9,495 nucleotides of DNA from Candidatus Sumerlaeota bacterium (GCA_021160705.1 JAGHBZ010000119.1:1-9495); one strand, 5' to 3'; shown: positions 1 to 6,527, counted from the stretch's first letter. The notes: a model not told the origin generated them from the sequence alone. Made by a program: numbers and translations.

Positions 1-737
<737 letters not shown>

Positions 738-889
738 TAATTTTTATCCTCAATAGAGAGTTCTACCTGTTCGCAATTTTTTTGGTGAAAGCCGCCTTTG
801 ACCTGGGGCTCCACTCTCACTTTTCAAAGAACTTTTATTCTCAAATCTGACTCTACACTTCTACTCATTAAACAATTTCACAAATAACC
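738..889 (-). other. rRNA operon leader (transcribed spacer upstream of 16S)
   Basis: This is the stretch between the likely transcription start (about 883) and the mature 16S 5' end. It has no coding frame. It holds a boxA-like antitermination site (821-832) and a short AAAG/CTTT hairpin near 788-799. Part of it would be expected to pair with sequence downstream of 16S for processing; that partner lies outside the window. Confidence 0.75.
821..832 (-). promoter_or_regulatory. boxA antitermination site in rRNA leader
   Basis: The minus strand reads GTTCTTTGAAAA, followed by GT. This closely matches bacterial rRNA boxA elements (Bacillus type TGTTCTTTGAAAACT), which bind NusB/S10 and protect untranslated rRNA transcripts from Rho. 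Its position, about 50 nt after the predicted start and about 85 nt before 16S, is normal. Confidence 0.75.
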
Positions 890-945
890 TTTATACTAAA
901 AACACCCTACCTTTGTCAAGAGGGTTTTTTAAATTTTTTTGTTAA
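889..945 (-). promoter_or_regulatory. rRNA operon promoter with UP-like element
   Basis: On the minus strand there is a perfect -35 TTGACA (919-914), an 18-bp spacer and a -10 TATAAA (895-890); GTATAA with 17 bp is the alternative reading. Immediately upstream is an A/T tract (about 920-945) with alternating A and T runs, which is the look of a UP element bound by the alpha subunit of RNA polymerase. Initiation is predicted near 882-884. The UP-like tract overlaps the stop codon of the broken ORF at 929-931. Confidence 0.8.
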
Positions 946-1391
946 TTTTTTCCTCAGTTCCACCGAAGGTCTTCTTCTCAGTTTTTTTAGTCAGATTAGA
1001 ATGAGTAGAGAGCCACTTTTCAAGGGTCGTGAAGGTCTGAGTCTCGTCGTCGGTTGTCGGGATGTTCGGGTCAATCCCGGGCGGTGGGATTTGCAGTTCA
1101 CCGGGCTTAAACTCAATCGGGCGTGTATCAAGTTTTTCAAAAGTAACCACTGTCTTTGTATTAAGCTGCCCCCTCCAGTAATTCTTCTTTGGTTATTTTA
1201 TGTGGCAACTCCTTAGAAAAATCCGGCGAATACTCGTATATCTTTTCACCAAGTTTATTCCCTTTACTGTCATACTTAACCAGACGCTTTCCATATCGCA
1301 AAATTTCAAGGAGAGCCAGATAGAACTGCTCGCTCTGGTGAAGGGTATTTATAATGCAGAGAGGAAAACAGGAGTAGGTAAAGAGAATCTC
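929..1391 (-). pseudogene. Broken hypothetical ORF, two frames joined at a G5 run
   Basis: Reading leftward, an open frame from 1391 to a TAA at 1163-1161 gives coding-looking protein (LALLEILRYGKRLVKYDSKG, then KIYEYSPDF and KITKEELLEGAA). A second frame continues to a TAA at 931-929 (TFEKLDTRPIEFKPGEL, then IPPPGIDPNIP). Between them lies a GGGGG run (1173-1169). Removing one G fuses them smoothly as ELLEGQLNTKTVVTFEKLDT. The second frame alone could start only at a GTG (1150) with no well-placed ribosome binding site. The first frame has no ATG or GTG before its upstream stop at 1394-1392, so the N-terminus is also missing or shifted. I do not recognise the family. It may be a decayed gene, a homopolymer sequencing error, or programmed frameshifting; the lack of a start favours decay. 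The tail runs into the rRNA UP-like element. Confidence 0.5.
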
Positions 1392-1534
1392 TTAAAGATT
1401 TCAGTAAAGGGTACGCATCCCAGAGCATACCAGAATACTATATATGCTAAGTTGAAGATGATACATTTTTTCGCAGGAGTGGGAGTAATTATACAGATTG
1501 AAACATTCTAATTCCCGGGACTCTGCGTATTGAC
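1392..1534. other. Non-coding or decayed stretch after cdsA
   Basis: No complete gene is visible here. A plus-strand frame running from about 1340 to a TAA ending at 1511 has a somewhat coding-like composition (NAERKTGVGKENLLKISVKG), but it has no convincing start or ribosome binding site, and its upstream part is antisense to the broken ORF. No stem followed by a T-run is seen downstream of the cdsA stop, so I cannot place an intrinsic terminator for the operon. Confidence 0.35.
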
Positions 1535-2371
1535 TCAGGGTTGTAGGACTTTGCCGAGGAGGCGAAGGTATAAATAAGATGCGGGAATTGTAAAGAGCAG
1601 GCTATCAATCACGTCAAGTATCCCGCCGTGTCCGATAATAGTATTTCCGGAGTCTTTGGTATTAGCGTCGCGTTTAAAAGCGGACTCAGCCAGGTCGCCG
1701 ATTTGCCCGAACACGCCAATGAGAACTCCAAGCACCAAAGAATCATACCACATAATAGAGAGACGCAGAGATTTCCAGAACAAAAAAAGCAGGAATGCCG
1801 ATATAATTCCGACGATGAGTCCACCGACGCTTCCCTCAACGGTTTTATTAGGGCTGAGTATGGGAGCAAGTTTGTGTTTGCCAAGATTTTTCCCGACGAA
1901 ATATGCCCCGGTATCAGTAGACCAGGTGACCACAACGATAAAAACAAGAATACTTAATCCAGTGCCTTGTGGTAAAGCGGTGGAGCTGAGTAGAAAAAGG
2001 GCAATTCCCAGAGGTAGCGCCACATATATGGGAGCCAGCAAAGCAACAGAGGCACGAAGGATTGAATCCCTCACCTCAGAAAAAAGGGCAAAATACAACA
2101 GCACAAGACAAAGAGAAAGAGACATAACCGGTAATAAATGTTTTAAATTACCCCAGTAGGCGTCGGCAAAAATAAATGAGGCGATAATGAAACTTAAAAA
2201 GAGCGGTGTAGCAATCTTTTTCTTCTGAGCCAGGGAATGGAATTCTACAATCCCAAGCAGACCCGCCATAATTATAATCATCGGCATAAGCCAGGATAGC
2301 CACCATAGGTGTACACTGGCAAGAAAAACCAGAAAAAACGCCAGACCAGTCCCTATTCGTTTTAACCACAT
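1535..2371 (-). CDS. cdsA: Phosphatidate cytidylyltransferase (CDP-diacylglycerol synthase)
   Basis: This 278-residue integral membrane enzyme makes CDP-diacylglycerol from phosphatidic acid and CTP, the branch point of phospholipid synthesis. Several hydrophobic segments fill the protein. The family's C-terminal motifs are clear: STDTGAYFVG (151-160), SPNKTVEGSVGG (173-184), GDLAESAFKRDANTKDSG (225-242) and HGGILDVIDS (248-257). In the last block the usual D-R-x-D reads D-V-I-D, and the proline normally before GHGG is isoleucine; planctomycete CdsA proteins are remembered as having similar changes. It is the last gene of the operon. The ATG at 2371 is preceded by GAGG located in the loop of a perfect hairpin that ends two bases before the start codon, so translation may be structure-controlled. 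The gap to uppS is 110 bp, the longest in the operon. Confidence 0.95.
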   Translation of the reverse strand: MWLKRIGTGLAFFLVFLASVHLWWLSWLMPMIIIMAGLLGIVEFHSLAQKKKIATPLFLSFIIASFIFADAYWGNLKHLLPVMSLSLCLVLLYFALFSEVRDSILRASVALLAPIYVALPLGIALFLLSSTALPQGTGLSILVFIVVVTWSTDTGAYFVGKNLGKHKLAPILSPNKTVEGSVGGLIVGIISAFLLFLFWKSLRLSIMWYDSLVLGVLIGVFGQIGDLAESAFKRDANTKDSGNTIIGHGGILDVIDSLLFTIPASYLYLRLLGKVLQP

Positions 2372-2373
2372 TA

Positions 2374-2393
2374 TTGAGATTCCTCAATCTCAA
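2374..2393 (-). promoter_or_regulatory. Hairpin carrying the cdsA ribosome binding site in its loop
   Basis: The transcript reads TTGAGATT, GAGG, AATCTCAA: a perfect 8-bp stem with a four-base loop. The loop GAGG is the only Shine-Dalgarno-like motif in front of cdsA and sits 10 nt from the ATG (2371-2369). The stem's 3' arm ends two bases before the ATG. It could limit 30S access, act as a temperature-sensitive switch, or present the motif on purpose. The structure is direct from sequence; the role is inferred. Confidence 0.55.
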
Positions 2394-2481
2394 AACTATC
2401 CGTCACGAGAGCGAATAAGTAATCGTAAAATTAATGACCAGCAAAAAATAAACCGACAATATTATCAAGAGAAAAACAGAA

Positions 2482-3267
2482 TCACTCTTCAATCACTCTA
2501 CCGAACCTGCGTTCGCGTCGCTGGTAATCAAGAATGGCTTCTACCAGATGTTCACGCCGAAAATCTGGCCAGAGCACTGGAGTAATATAAATCTCGGTAT
2601 AGGCAATTTGCCAGAGCAAAAAGTTAGAGACACGCATCTCTCCACTTGTACGAATAAGAAGGTCCGGGTCGCCGAGTTCCGGGTGATATAACATTTGTGC
2701 AAATACTTCTTTAGTTATTTTCTCGGGAGTCAATCGTCCTTCCAGGACCTGCTGGCAGAGGAGTCGTGTGGCACGCACAATCTCATCGCGACTGCCGTAG
2801 CTCAGACACAGGTTCAACGTCATACGTTGGTTTTTTACAGTTGCCTGAATCACCCGTTCTACTTTTTCACGAACAAACAGTGGCAGGTCATCTATATCGC
2901 CAGAGACTACCAGTTTGATGTCATTTTTGTTGAGTCGCTTAACTTCTTTTTCCATATATTGCGCGAGCAATCGCATAAGCATATTAACTTCGTGTCTGGG
3001 ACGAAGCCAGTTCTCCTTAGAAAATGCATACAGGGAGAGCACTTTGATGCCCAGTTCAGCTGAGGCTTCTACGACCGCCTCAACGGATTTTATTCCAGCC
3101 CGATGTCCCTGGATACGACTGCGATAGCCGTGAAGTTTTGCCCATCTGCCGTTTCCGTCCATAATAATAGCCACGTGACGGGGCAGGCGTTCCGGGTCAA
3201 TCTCTGACTCAGATTTCGGAACAGGAGAGGTCTTCTTTGGGCGTTGTGTTTTTTTATTGGATGGCAT
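2482..3267 (-). CDS. uppS: Isoprenyl transferase / undecaprenyl diphosphate synthase
   Basis: This 261-residue cytosolic cis-prenyltransferase of the UppS family condenses isopentenyl diphosphate onto farnesyl diphosphate. The product is the C55 lipid carrier for peptidoglycan and surface polysaccharides. All family blocks are present: HVAIIMDGNGRWAK (31-44, with the Mg-binding catalytic D37), GHRAG (54-58), LSLYAFSKENW (77-87), LNLCLSYGSRDEIV (151-164) and DPDLLIRTSGEMRVSNFLLW (200-219), followed by YTEIYITPVLWPDF. R206, R212 and S214 would bind the IPP diphosphate. A basic, polar N-terminal extension of about 28 residues (MPSNKKTQRPKKTSPVPKSE) precedes the core. No good ribosome binding site is seen just upstream (AGGAG lies about 24 nt away), so translational coupling is possible. 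It lies 31 bp after frr. Confidence 0.97.
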   Translation of the reverse strand: MPSNKKTQRPKKTSPVPKSESEIDPERLPRHVAIIMDGNGRWAKLHGYRSRIQGHRAGIKSVEAVVEASAELGIKVLSLYAFSKENWLRPRHEVNMLMRLLAQYMEKEVKRLNKNDIKLVVSGDIDDLPLFVREKVERVIQATVKNQRMTLNLCLSYGSRDEIVRATRLLCQQVLEGRLTPEKITKEVFAQMLYHPELGDPDLLIRTSGEMRVSNFLLWQIAYTEIYITPVLWPDFRREHLVEAILDYQRRERRFGRVIEE

Positions 3268-3298
3268 TGAAATAAATTCTGGAGAGGCTAACTCCTGT

Positions 3299-3862
3299 TT
3301 AGATTTCTTTTATCTCCTTTTCTTTTTCCTTAAGGAGTTCATCTACTTTTTTTATGTACTCGTCGGTAATCTCCTGTACCTTGTCTATAGCTTTAAATTT
3401 CTCATCTTCGCTAATGGTATGGTCTTTCTCTAACTTTTTAATTTCATCATTGATATGGCGACGCACGTTTCGGATGGATATACGGGCTTCCTCAGCAATC
3501 TTATGAGCGACTCTGACCAGGTCTTTCCTGCGTTCCTCGGTAAGCTGTGGGATGTTTATACGGATGATTTTCCCATCGTTTATGGGAGTCAGACCAATAT
3601 TAGCAGCCAGAATTGCTTTCTCAATTGCAGGAATCAGGTTCTTATCCCAGGGCTGAATGGCAATGGTCTTTGCATCGGGAAGTGTGACTGAAGCAACCTG
3701 TTTGAGGGGCATCTCAGTCCCGTAGGCACTGACTTTTACCGGGTCGACCAGCGTAACAGAGGCTTTACCAGTACGAAGTTTACTGAATTCCCCTTCCAGG
3801 AATTCCAGTGCTTTTTTCATTTTTTCTCTTGCCTGACGATAAAGGTCTTCAATCATTTTCAT
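3299..3862 (-). CDS. frr: Ribosome recycling factor
   Basis: This 187-residue protein is the normal family length (about 185). RRF splits post-termination 70S ribosomes together with EF-G. Family features are visible: the N-terminal three-helix segment (MKKALEFLEGEFSKLRTGKA, 15-34), the DPVKVSAYGTEMPLKQVASV beta-domain (40-59), NDGKIIRINIPQLTEERRKD (95-114) and the ISIRNVRRHIND helix (128-139) with the conserved arginine near 131-132. The C-terminus is a charged Lys/Glu helix. The gene overlaps the end of pyrH. If the ATG at 3862 is used the overlap is 14 nt; an in-frame second ATG at 3856 would give 8 nt. AAGGGG lies 4 nt before the first ATG and 10 nt before the second, so the choice between starts is open. 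Confidence 0.97.
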   Translation of the reverse strand: MKMIEDLYRQAREKMKKALEFLEGEFSKLRTGKASVTLVDPVKVSAYGTEMPLKQVASVTLPDAKTIAIQPWDKNLIPAIEKAILAANIGLTPINDGKIIRINIPQLTEERRKDLVRVAHKIAEEARISIRNVRRHINDEIKKLEKDHTISEDEKFKAIDKVQEITDEYIKKVDELLKEKEKEIKEI

Positions 3863-4586
3863 TCAACCCCTTAATTAGAGTGCCTGTGGGTTCTCCTAAG
3901 ACGATACGTTTAATATTACCTCTTTTTGTGAGATTGAATACAATGATAGGTAATTTATTTTCCCGACAAAGAGACACAGCAGTGGCATCCACGACCTTAA
4001 GTTGTTTTGCAAGTACATCAGTATAGGAAATCTCTCTGTATAAGGTTGCCCCGGGCGACAGCTCCGGGTCAGCGGAGTATACACCATCTACTTTTGTTCC
4101 CTTGAGCAGGACATCTGCTTCAATCTCAATTGCCCGAAGAGCCGCTGCGGTATCGGTCGTAAAAAAAGGGTTGCCTGTGCCACAGCCAAAGATGACCACT
4201 CTTCCCTTTTCCAGGTGTCTGAGTGCACGACGCCGAATATATGGTTCTGCAATCCCACGCATCTCAATAGCCGAGAGGACACGTGTTGCTGCGCCTCGTC
4301 GCTCCAGTGTATCCTGCAAAAATAGCGAGTTTATCATCGTCGCTACCATACCTATATAGTCAGCAACCACACGATTCATCCCCTGTGCAATGGGGCTATT
4401 CCCGCGAAAGATATTTCCACCACCCACTACAAGACTTAATTTAACGTTCATATCAACGATTTCTTTGAGTTCATCCGCAAGGCGCTCGACCAGTTCGCGC
4501 TCTAATCCAAATTCTCCTTCACCTTTGAAGACCTCGCCACTGAGCTTCAACAAAATGCGTTTATATTTCAATTGATTGCCACTCAC
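3849..4586 (-). CDS. pyrH: Uridylate kinase (UMP kinase)
   Basis: This 245-residue bacterial UMP kinase of the amino-acid-kinase fold phosphorylates UMP to UDP and feeds all pyrimidine nucleotides, including the CTP used by CdsA. Motifs include ILLKLSGEVF (11-20, phosphate loop region), LVVGGGNIFRG (52-62), ADYIGMVATMIN (75-86, UMP-binding), FGCGTGNPFFTTDTAA (133-148) and LKGTKVDGVYSADP (161-174). Length and motif order are standard. The start is a GTG at 4586 with no clear Shine-Dalgarno motif in front; the nearest G-rich stretch, GGGG, is about 14 nt away. The 84-bp gap to tsf holds a nested inverted repeat, so expression of pyrH may depend on read-through or processing. The 3' end overlaps frr, indicating translational coupling. 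Confidence 0.97.
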   Translation of the reverse strand: MSGNQLKYKRILLKLSGEVFKGEGEFGLERELVERLADELKEIVDMNVKLSLVVGGGNIFRGNSPIAQGMNRVVADYIGMVATMINSLFLQDTLERRGAATRVLSAIEMRGIAEPYIRRRALRHLEKGRVVIFGCGTGNPFFTTDTAAALRAIEIEADVLLKGTKVDGVYSADPELSPGATLYREISYTDVLAKQLKVVDATAVSLCRENKLPIIVFNLTKRGNIKRIVLGEPTGTLIKGLNEND

Positions 4587-4620
4587 CGTTGTATGGCTAA
4601 CCCCGATAGTAGGATACCTG

Positions 4621-4651
4621 CTCGCTTCGTCAGATGACGATGTCTGGCGAG
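4621..4651 (-). repeat. Nested inverted repeat between tsf and pyrH
   Basis: In plus coordinates, TCGTCAGATGACGA (4627-4640) is a perfect inverted repeat. It is enclosed by CTCGC (4621-4625) and GCGAG (4647-4651), which are also complementary. The transcript could form a bulged stem-loop in the 84-nt tsf-pyrH gap. No U-run follows, so it is not an intrinsic terminator. It may be a processing or stability element. Confidence 0.45.
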
Positions 4652-4670
4652 TATCATTAGACTCTGGGGC

Positions 4671-5285
4671 TTACGTTTCCTCCTTCTCATCCGTTTCACC
4701 CACACTGAATCGCACATACCTCCTTAGCACAATGTTCTCGCCAAGTACGGCGACATTTTCCTCAATTAAATCTTTAATTGTCTTATCCGGGTCCTTTATA
4801 AAAGGCTGTGACATCAAACAGTTCTCGGCAAAAAATCGGTTAATTTTATCTTCAACAATCTGATTGACTCTGGCTTCATCCTCTTTCTCAGCACGCGCCT
4901 GTTCAAGATAAATCTCTTTTTGTTTCTGGAGCAGCTCCGGGGGTACCTCCTCAATGTTCATAAATTGTGGTGCCATTGCAGTGATATGCATTGCAAGGTC
5001 TTTTGCCAGATTCAGAAACCTCTCATTTTTTGCTACAAAATCTGTCTCGCAATTTAATTCAATAATTGTCCCTACTTTTCCCGGGGGATGGATATAGGAA
5101 TACACTATGCCTTCAGAAGCCTTGCGAGTAGATTTTTTAGCAGCAATCTCTTTACCCCGTTTTCGAAGAAGTTCAACCGCTTTCTCAAGGTCGCCCCCAG
5201 CCTCTTCCAGTGCGTTCTTACAATCCATAATACCCGCACCAGTGCGTTGTCGTAATTCCTTTACTAATTTTGCTGATATACTCAC
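4671..5285 (-). CDS. tsf: Translation elongation factor Ts
   Basis: EF-Ts is the guanine-nucleotide exchange factor for EF-Tu. The protein begins SISAKLVKELRQRTGAGIMD, the family's UBA-like N-terminal domain with the TGAGIMDCKNAL signature (15-26). It then has ELNCETDFVAKN (76-87), whose TDF residues insert next to the EF-Tu nucleotide site. At about 204 residues it is the short form with a single reduced core, compared with about 283 in E. coli. I chose GTG at 5285 over the longer TTG reading at 5303. AAGGAG sits 9 nt before the GTG and would fall inside codons 2-3 of the longer version, and starting at SISAKLVKEL matches the usual EF-Ts N-terminus. The C-terminus is acidic (GETDEKEET). The gene lies about 50 bp after rpsB. 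Confidence 0.96.
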   Translation of the reverse strand: MSISAKLVKELRQRTGAGIMDCKNALEEAGGDLEKAVELLRKRGKEIAAKKSTRKASEGIVYSYIHPPGKVGTIIELNCETDFVAKNERFLNLAKDLAMHITAMAPQFMNIEEVPPELLQKQKEIYLEQARAEKEDEARVNQIVEDKINRFFAENCLMSQPFIKDPDKTIKDLIEENVAVLGENIVLRRYVRFSVGETDEKEET

Positions 5286-5300
5286 TCTCTTTTTCTCCTT
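5286..5300 (-). promoter_or_regulatory. Ribosome binding site deciding the tsf start
   Basis: On the minus strand AAGGAG lies 9 nt before the GTG at 5285. This is the only good Shine-Dalgarno match near the gene and supports the shorter tsf start over the TTG at 5303. Confidence 0.75.
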
Positions 5301-5336
5301 CAATGCGATTTTGGTTAATTATTTGATTATCTATAA

Positions 5337-6317
5337 TCAGGTGGTAGTAGGATTCTGAGTTTCAGTATCTTCACCTTCAGATTGTTTCTCTTCAAGTTTT
5401 TCCTTTTCAGATTGTTTCTCTTCAGATATTTCCTCTTCTTCAACAGGGGGAGTCTGCTCGTCGGGTAACGGAATGACAGATTCTCGTGCCTCTACCCCAT
5501 AATCAGCCACATCTGTCTGCTCAGCGATGTATTCTTTATACTTTTCCTCCAGGTCCTCCAACGAACTGTCCACTCCGGGAATAACTAAAGCCTCTTCAGG
5601 TGAAGGTGCAGGAGCTGCTACCACTTCGCCACTTCGCATTGCTAACCCTTCTTGAATAGCGGAGACAATCTGGTCAGTAATCAACTTGATAGAGCGAATC
5701 GCATCATCATTTCCCGGAATTACAAAGTCCACCATCTCCGGGTCGCAATTTGTATCTACAATAGCCACAACGGGTATACGCATTCTTCGTGCCTCCTGCA
5801 CGGCTATGCGCTCTTTGTGTGTATCAATCACATACAACGCCCCGGGCAACTGGTCCATATTTTTTACTCCGATGAGGTTCTTCTCCAGTTTACTTTTTTC
5901 ATGAAGCAATCGGCTCCGTTCTTTCTTGGTATACTGGTTAATGGTTCCATCTTCAAAGATTTTCTCAAGCTCAATGTACCGGGCAACGCTTTTCCGGATG
6001 GTGCGAAAATTAGTCAATAACCCTCCCAGCCAACGATTGTTAACCCAGTACATCCCACATCCCCGTGCTGCTTCTTCAATAATATCCCGTGCCTGCTTTT
6101 TTGTACCGACAAACAGGACGTTCTGCCCACGAGCAACTATCTCGCGGATGGCGTCACAGGCTTCTCTGAGGAGGTTGACCGTCTTTTTCAGGTCAATGAT
6201 AAAAATCCCATTACGCTCAGTATAAATATACTCCGCCATCTTGGGATTCCATCTACGGCGCTGATGTCCAAAATGAACACCCGCCTCCAAGAGTTGTTTC
6301 ATAGTCACTTCTTGCAT
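5337..6317 (-). CDS. rpsB: 30S ribosomal protein S2
   Basis: S2 binds the head/body junction of the 30S subunit. The core (1-230) matches the family: MKQLLEAGVHFGHQRRRWNP (6-25), FIIDLKKTVNLL (39-50), LFVGTKKQARDII (68-80), WVNNRWLGGLLTNFRTI (91-107), LPGALYVIDTHKERIAVQEA (157-176) and PVVAIVDTNCDPEMVDFVIPGNDDAIRSI (182-210). Beyond it lies an unusual extension of about 95 residues. It is Ala/Pro-rich, then strongly acidic (EEEEISEEKQSEKEKL), with a 10-residue repeat encoded by two copies of a 19-bp direct repeat. The start ATG (6317) has an excellent AAGGAGG 8 nt upstream. It is the first gene of the operon, behind a structured leader of about 170 nt that is a good candidate for S2 autoregulation. 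Confidence 0.97.
   Translation of the reverse strand: MQEVTMKQLLEAGVHFGHQRRRWNPKMAEYIYTERNGIFIIDLKKTVNLLREACDAIREIVARGQNVLFVGTKKQARDIIEEAARGCGMYWVNNRWLGGLLTNFRTIRKSVARYIELEKIFEDGTINQYTKKERSRLLHEKSKLEKNLIGVKNMDQLPGALYVIDTHKERIAVQEARRMRIPVVAIVDTNCDPEMVDFVIPGNDDAIRSIKLITDQIVSAIQEGLAMRSGEVVAAPAPSPEEALVIPGVDSSLEDLEEKYKEYIAEQTDVADYGVEARESVIPLPDEQTPPVEEEEISEEKQSEKEKLEEKQSEGEDTETQNPTTT
5376..5424. repeat. 30-bp-period direct repeat inside the rpsB 3' end
   Basis: The 19-mer TTCAGATTGTTTCTCTTCA occurs at 5376-5394 and again at 5406-5424, exactly 30 bp apart and in frame. It encodes two EEKQSE blocks in the acidic S2 tail. This looks like a recent in-frame tandem duplication of a 10-codon unit. Confidence 0.85.
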
Positions 6318-6325
6318 TTGGATTT

Positions 6326-6332
6326 CCTCCTT
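6326..6332 (-). promoter_or_regulatory. Strong ribosome binding site of rpsB
   Basis: AAGGAGG on the minus strand lies 8 nt before the ATG at 6317-6315. It is the strongest Shine-Dalgarno match in the window and lies 15 nt after the nested leader structure. Confidence 0.9.
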
Positions 6333-6347
6333 GTTTGGTTATTCCGC

Positions 6348-6416
6348 CACCATCATCATCTCTCATTGCTACAGGAGAGACATTCCTCTCCTGCACCACA
6401 ATGAAATCCGATGGTG
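6348..6416 (-). promoter_or_regulatory. Structured rpsB leader, candidate S2-responsive element
   Basis: Three nested perfect helices are visible in the transcript. The outer one is CACCATC (6416-6410) with GATGGTG (6354-6348). The middle one is CATTG (6403-6399) with CAATG (6368-6364). The inner one is CAGGAGAG (6393-6386) with CTCTCCTG (6379-6372), closing a six-base loop GAATGT. The internal loops are asymmetric (6 and 9 nt, then 5 and 3 nt), as in protein-binding RNA elements. It sits 15 nt before the rpsB ribosome binding site. S2 represses its own operon through the rpsB 5' leader in E. coli. I infer, but cannot show, the same role here. Confidence 0.55.
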
Positions 6417-6438
6417 TGTGTGATGATATTTCCTCTAC

Positions 6439-6456
6439 CTAATAGTGTGCTATTGG
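6439..6456 (-). repeat. Small hairpin in the 5' part of the rpsB leader
   Basis: The transcript reads CCAATAGCACACTATTAGG. AATAG and CTATT pair around CACA, and CC/GG extend the stem across one bulged A. It lies between the predicted transcription start and the nested leader element and may be part of the same leader fold. Confidence 0.35.
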
Positions 6457-6497
6457 ATTATGCTCCTTCACACATAAGTGTACATAAGATTTGCAGT

Positions 6498-6527
6498 TTT
6501 ATACCAGACCCACATCACCCAACTCAA
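6498..6527 (-). promoter_or_regulatory. Promoter of the rpsB-cdsA operon
   Basis: On the minus strand TTGAGT (6527-6522) is followed by an 18-bp spacer and TATAAA (6503-6498), preceded by TGG, which gives an extended -10. Spacing and -10 (GTATAAA) are the same as in the rRNA promoter, suggesting shared growth-rate control. Start predicted near 6491, giving a leader of about 173 nt. Confidence 0.65.

Noticed and set aside
1200..1511. Complete 103-residue plus-strand gene
   Set aside because: Its first half is antisense to a better-looking minus-strand reading, and no ribosome binding site precedes the ATG; only the 3' half is kept as an uncertain remnant.
1508..1534. Terminator after cdsA
   Set aside because: CCCGGG is palindromic but has no stem of useful length and no U-run.
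1656..2159. 167-residue plus-strand ORF opposite cdsA
   Set aside because: Antisense to clear CdsA motifs; the protein has no recognisable features.
2394..2481. Separate promoter for cdsA in the uppS-cdsA gap
   Set aside because: Several TTG-type hexamers occur, but none pairs with a good -10 at proper spacing.
2695..3063. Plus-strand ORF opposite uppS
   Set aside because: Shadow of the uppS coding frame; the minus-strand frame contains all UppS motifs.
5652..6020. Plus-strand ORF opposite rpsB
   Set aside because: Shadow of the S2 core coding frame.
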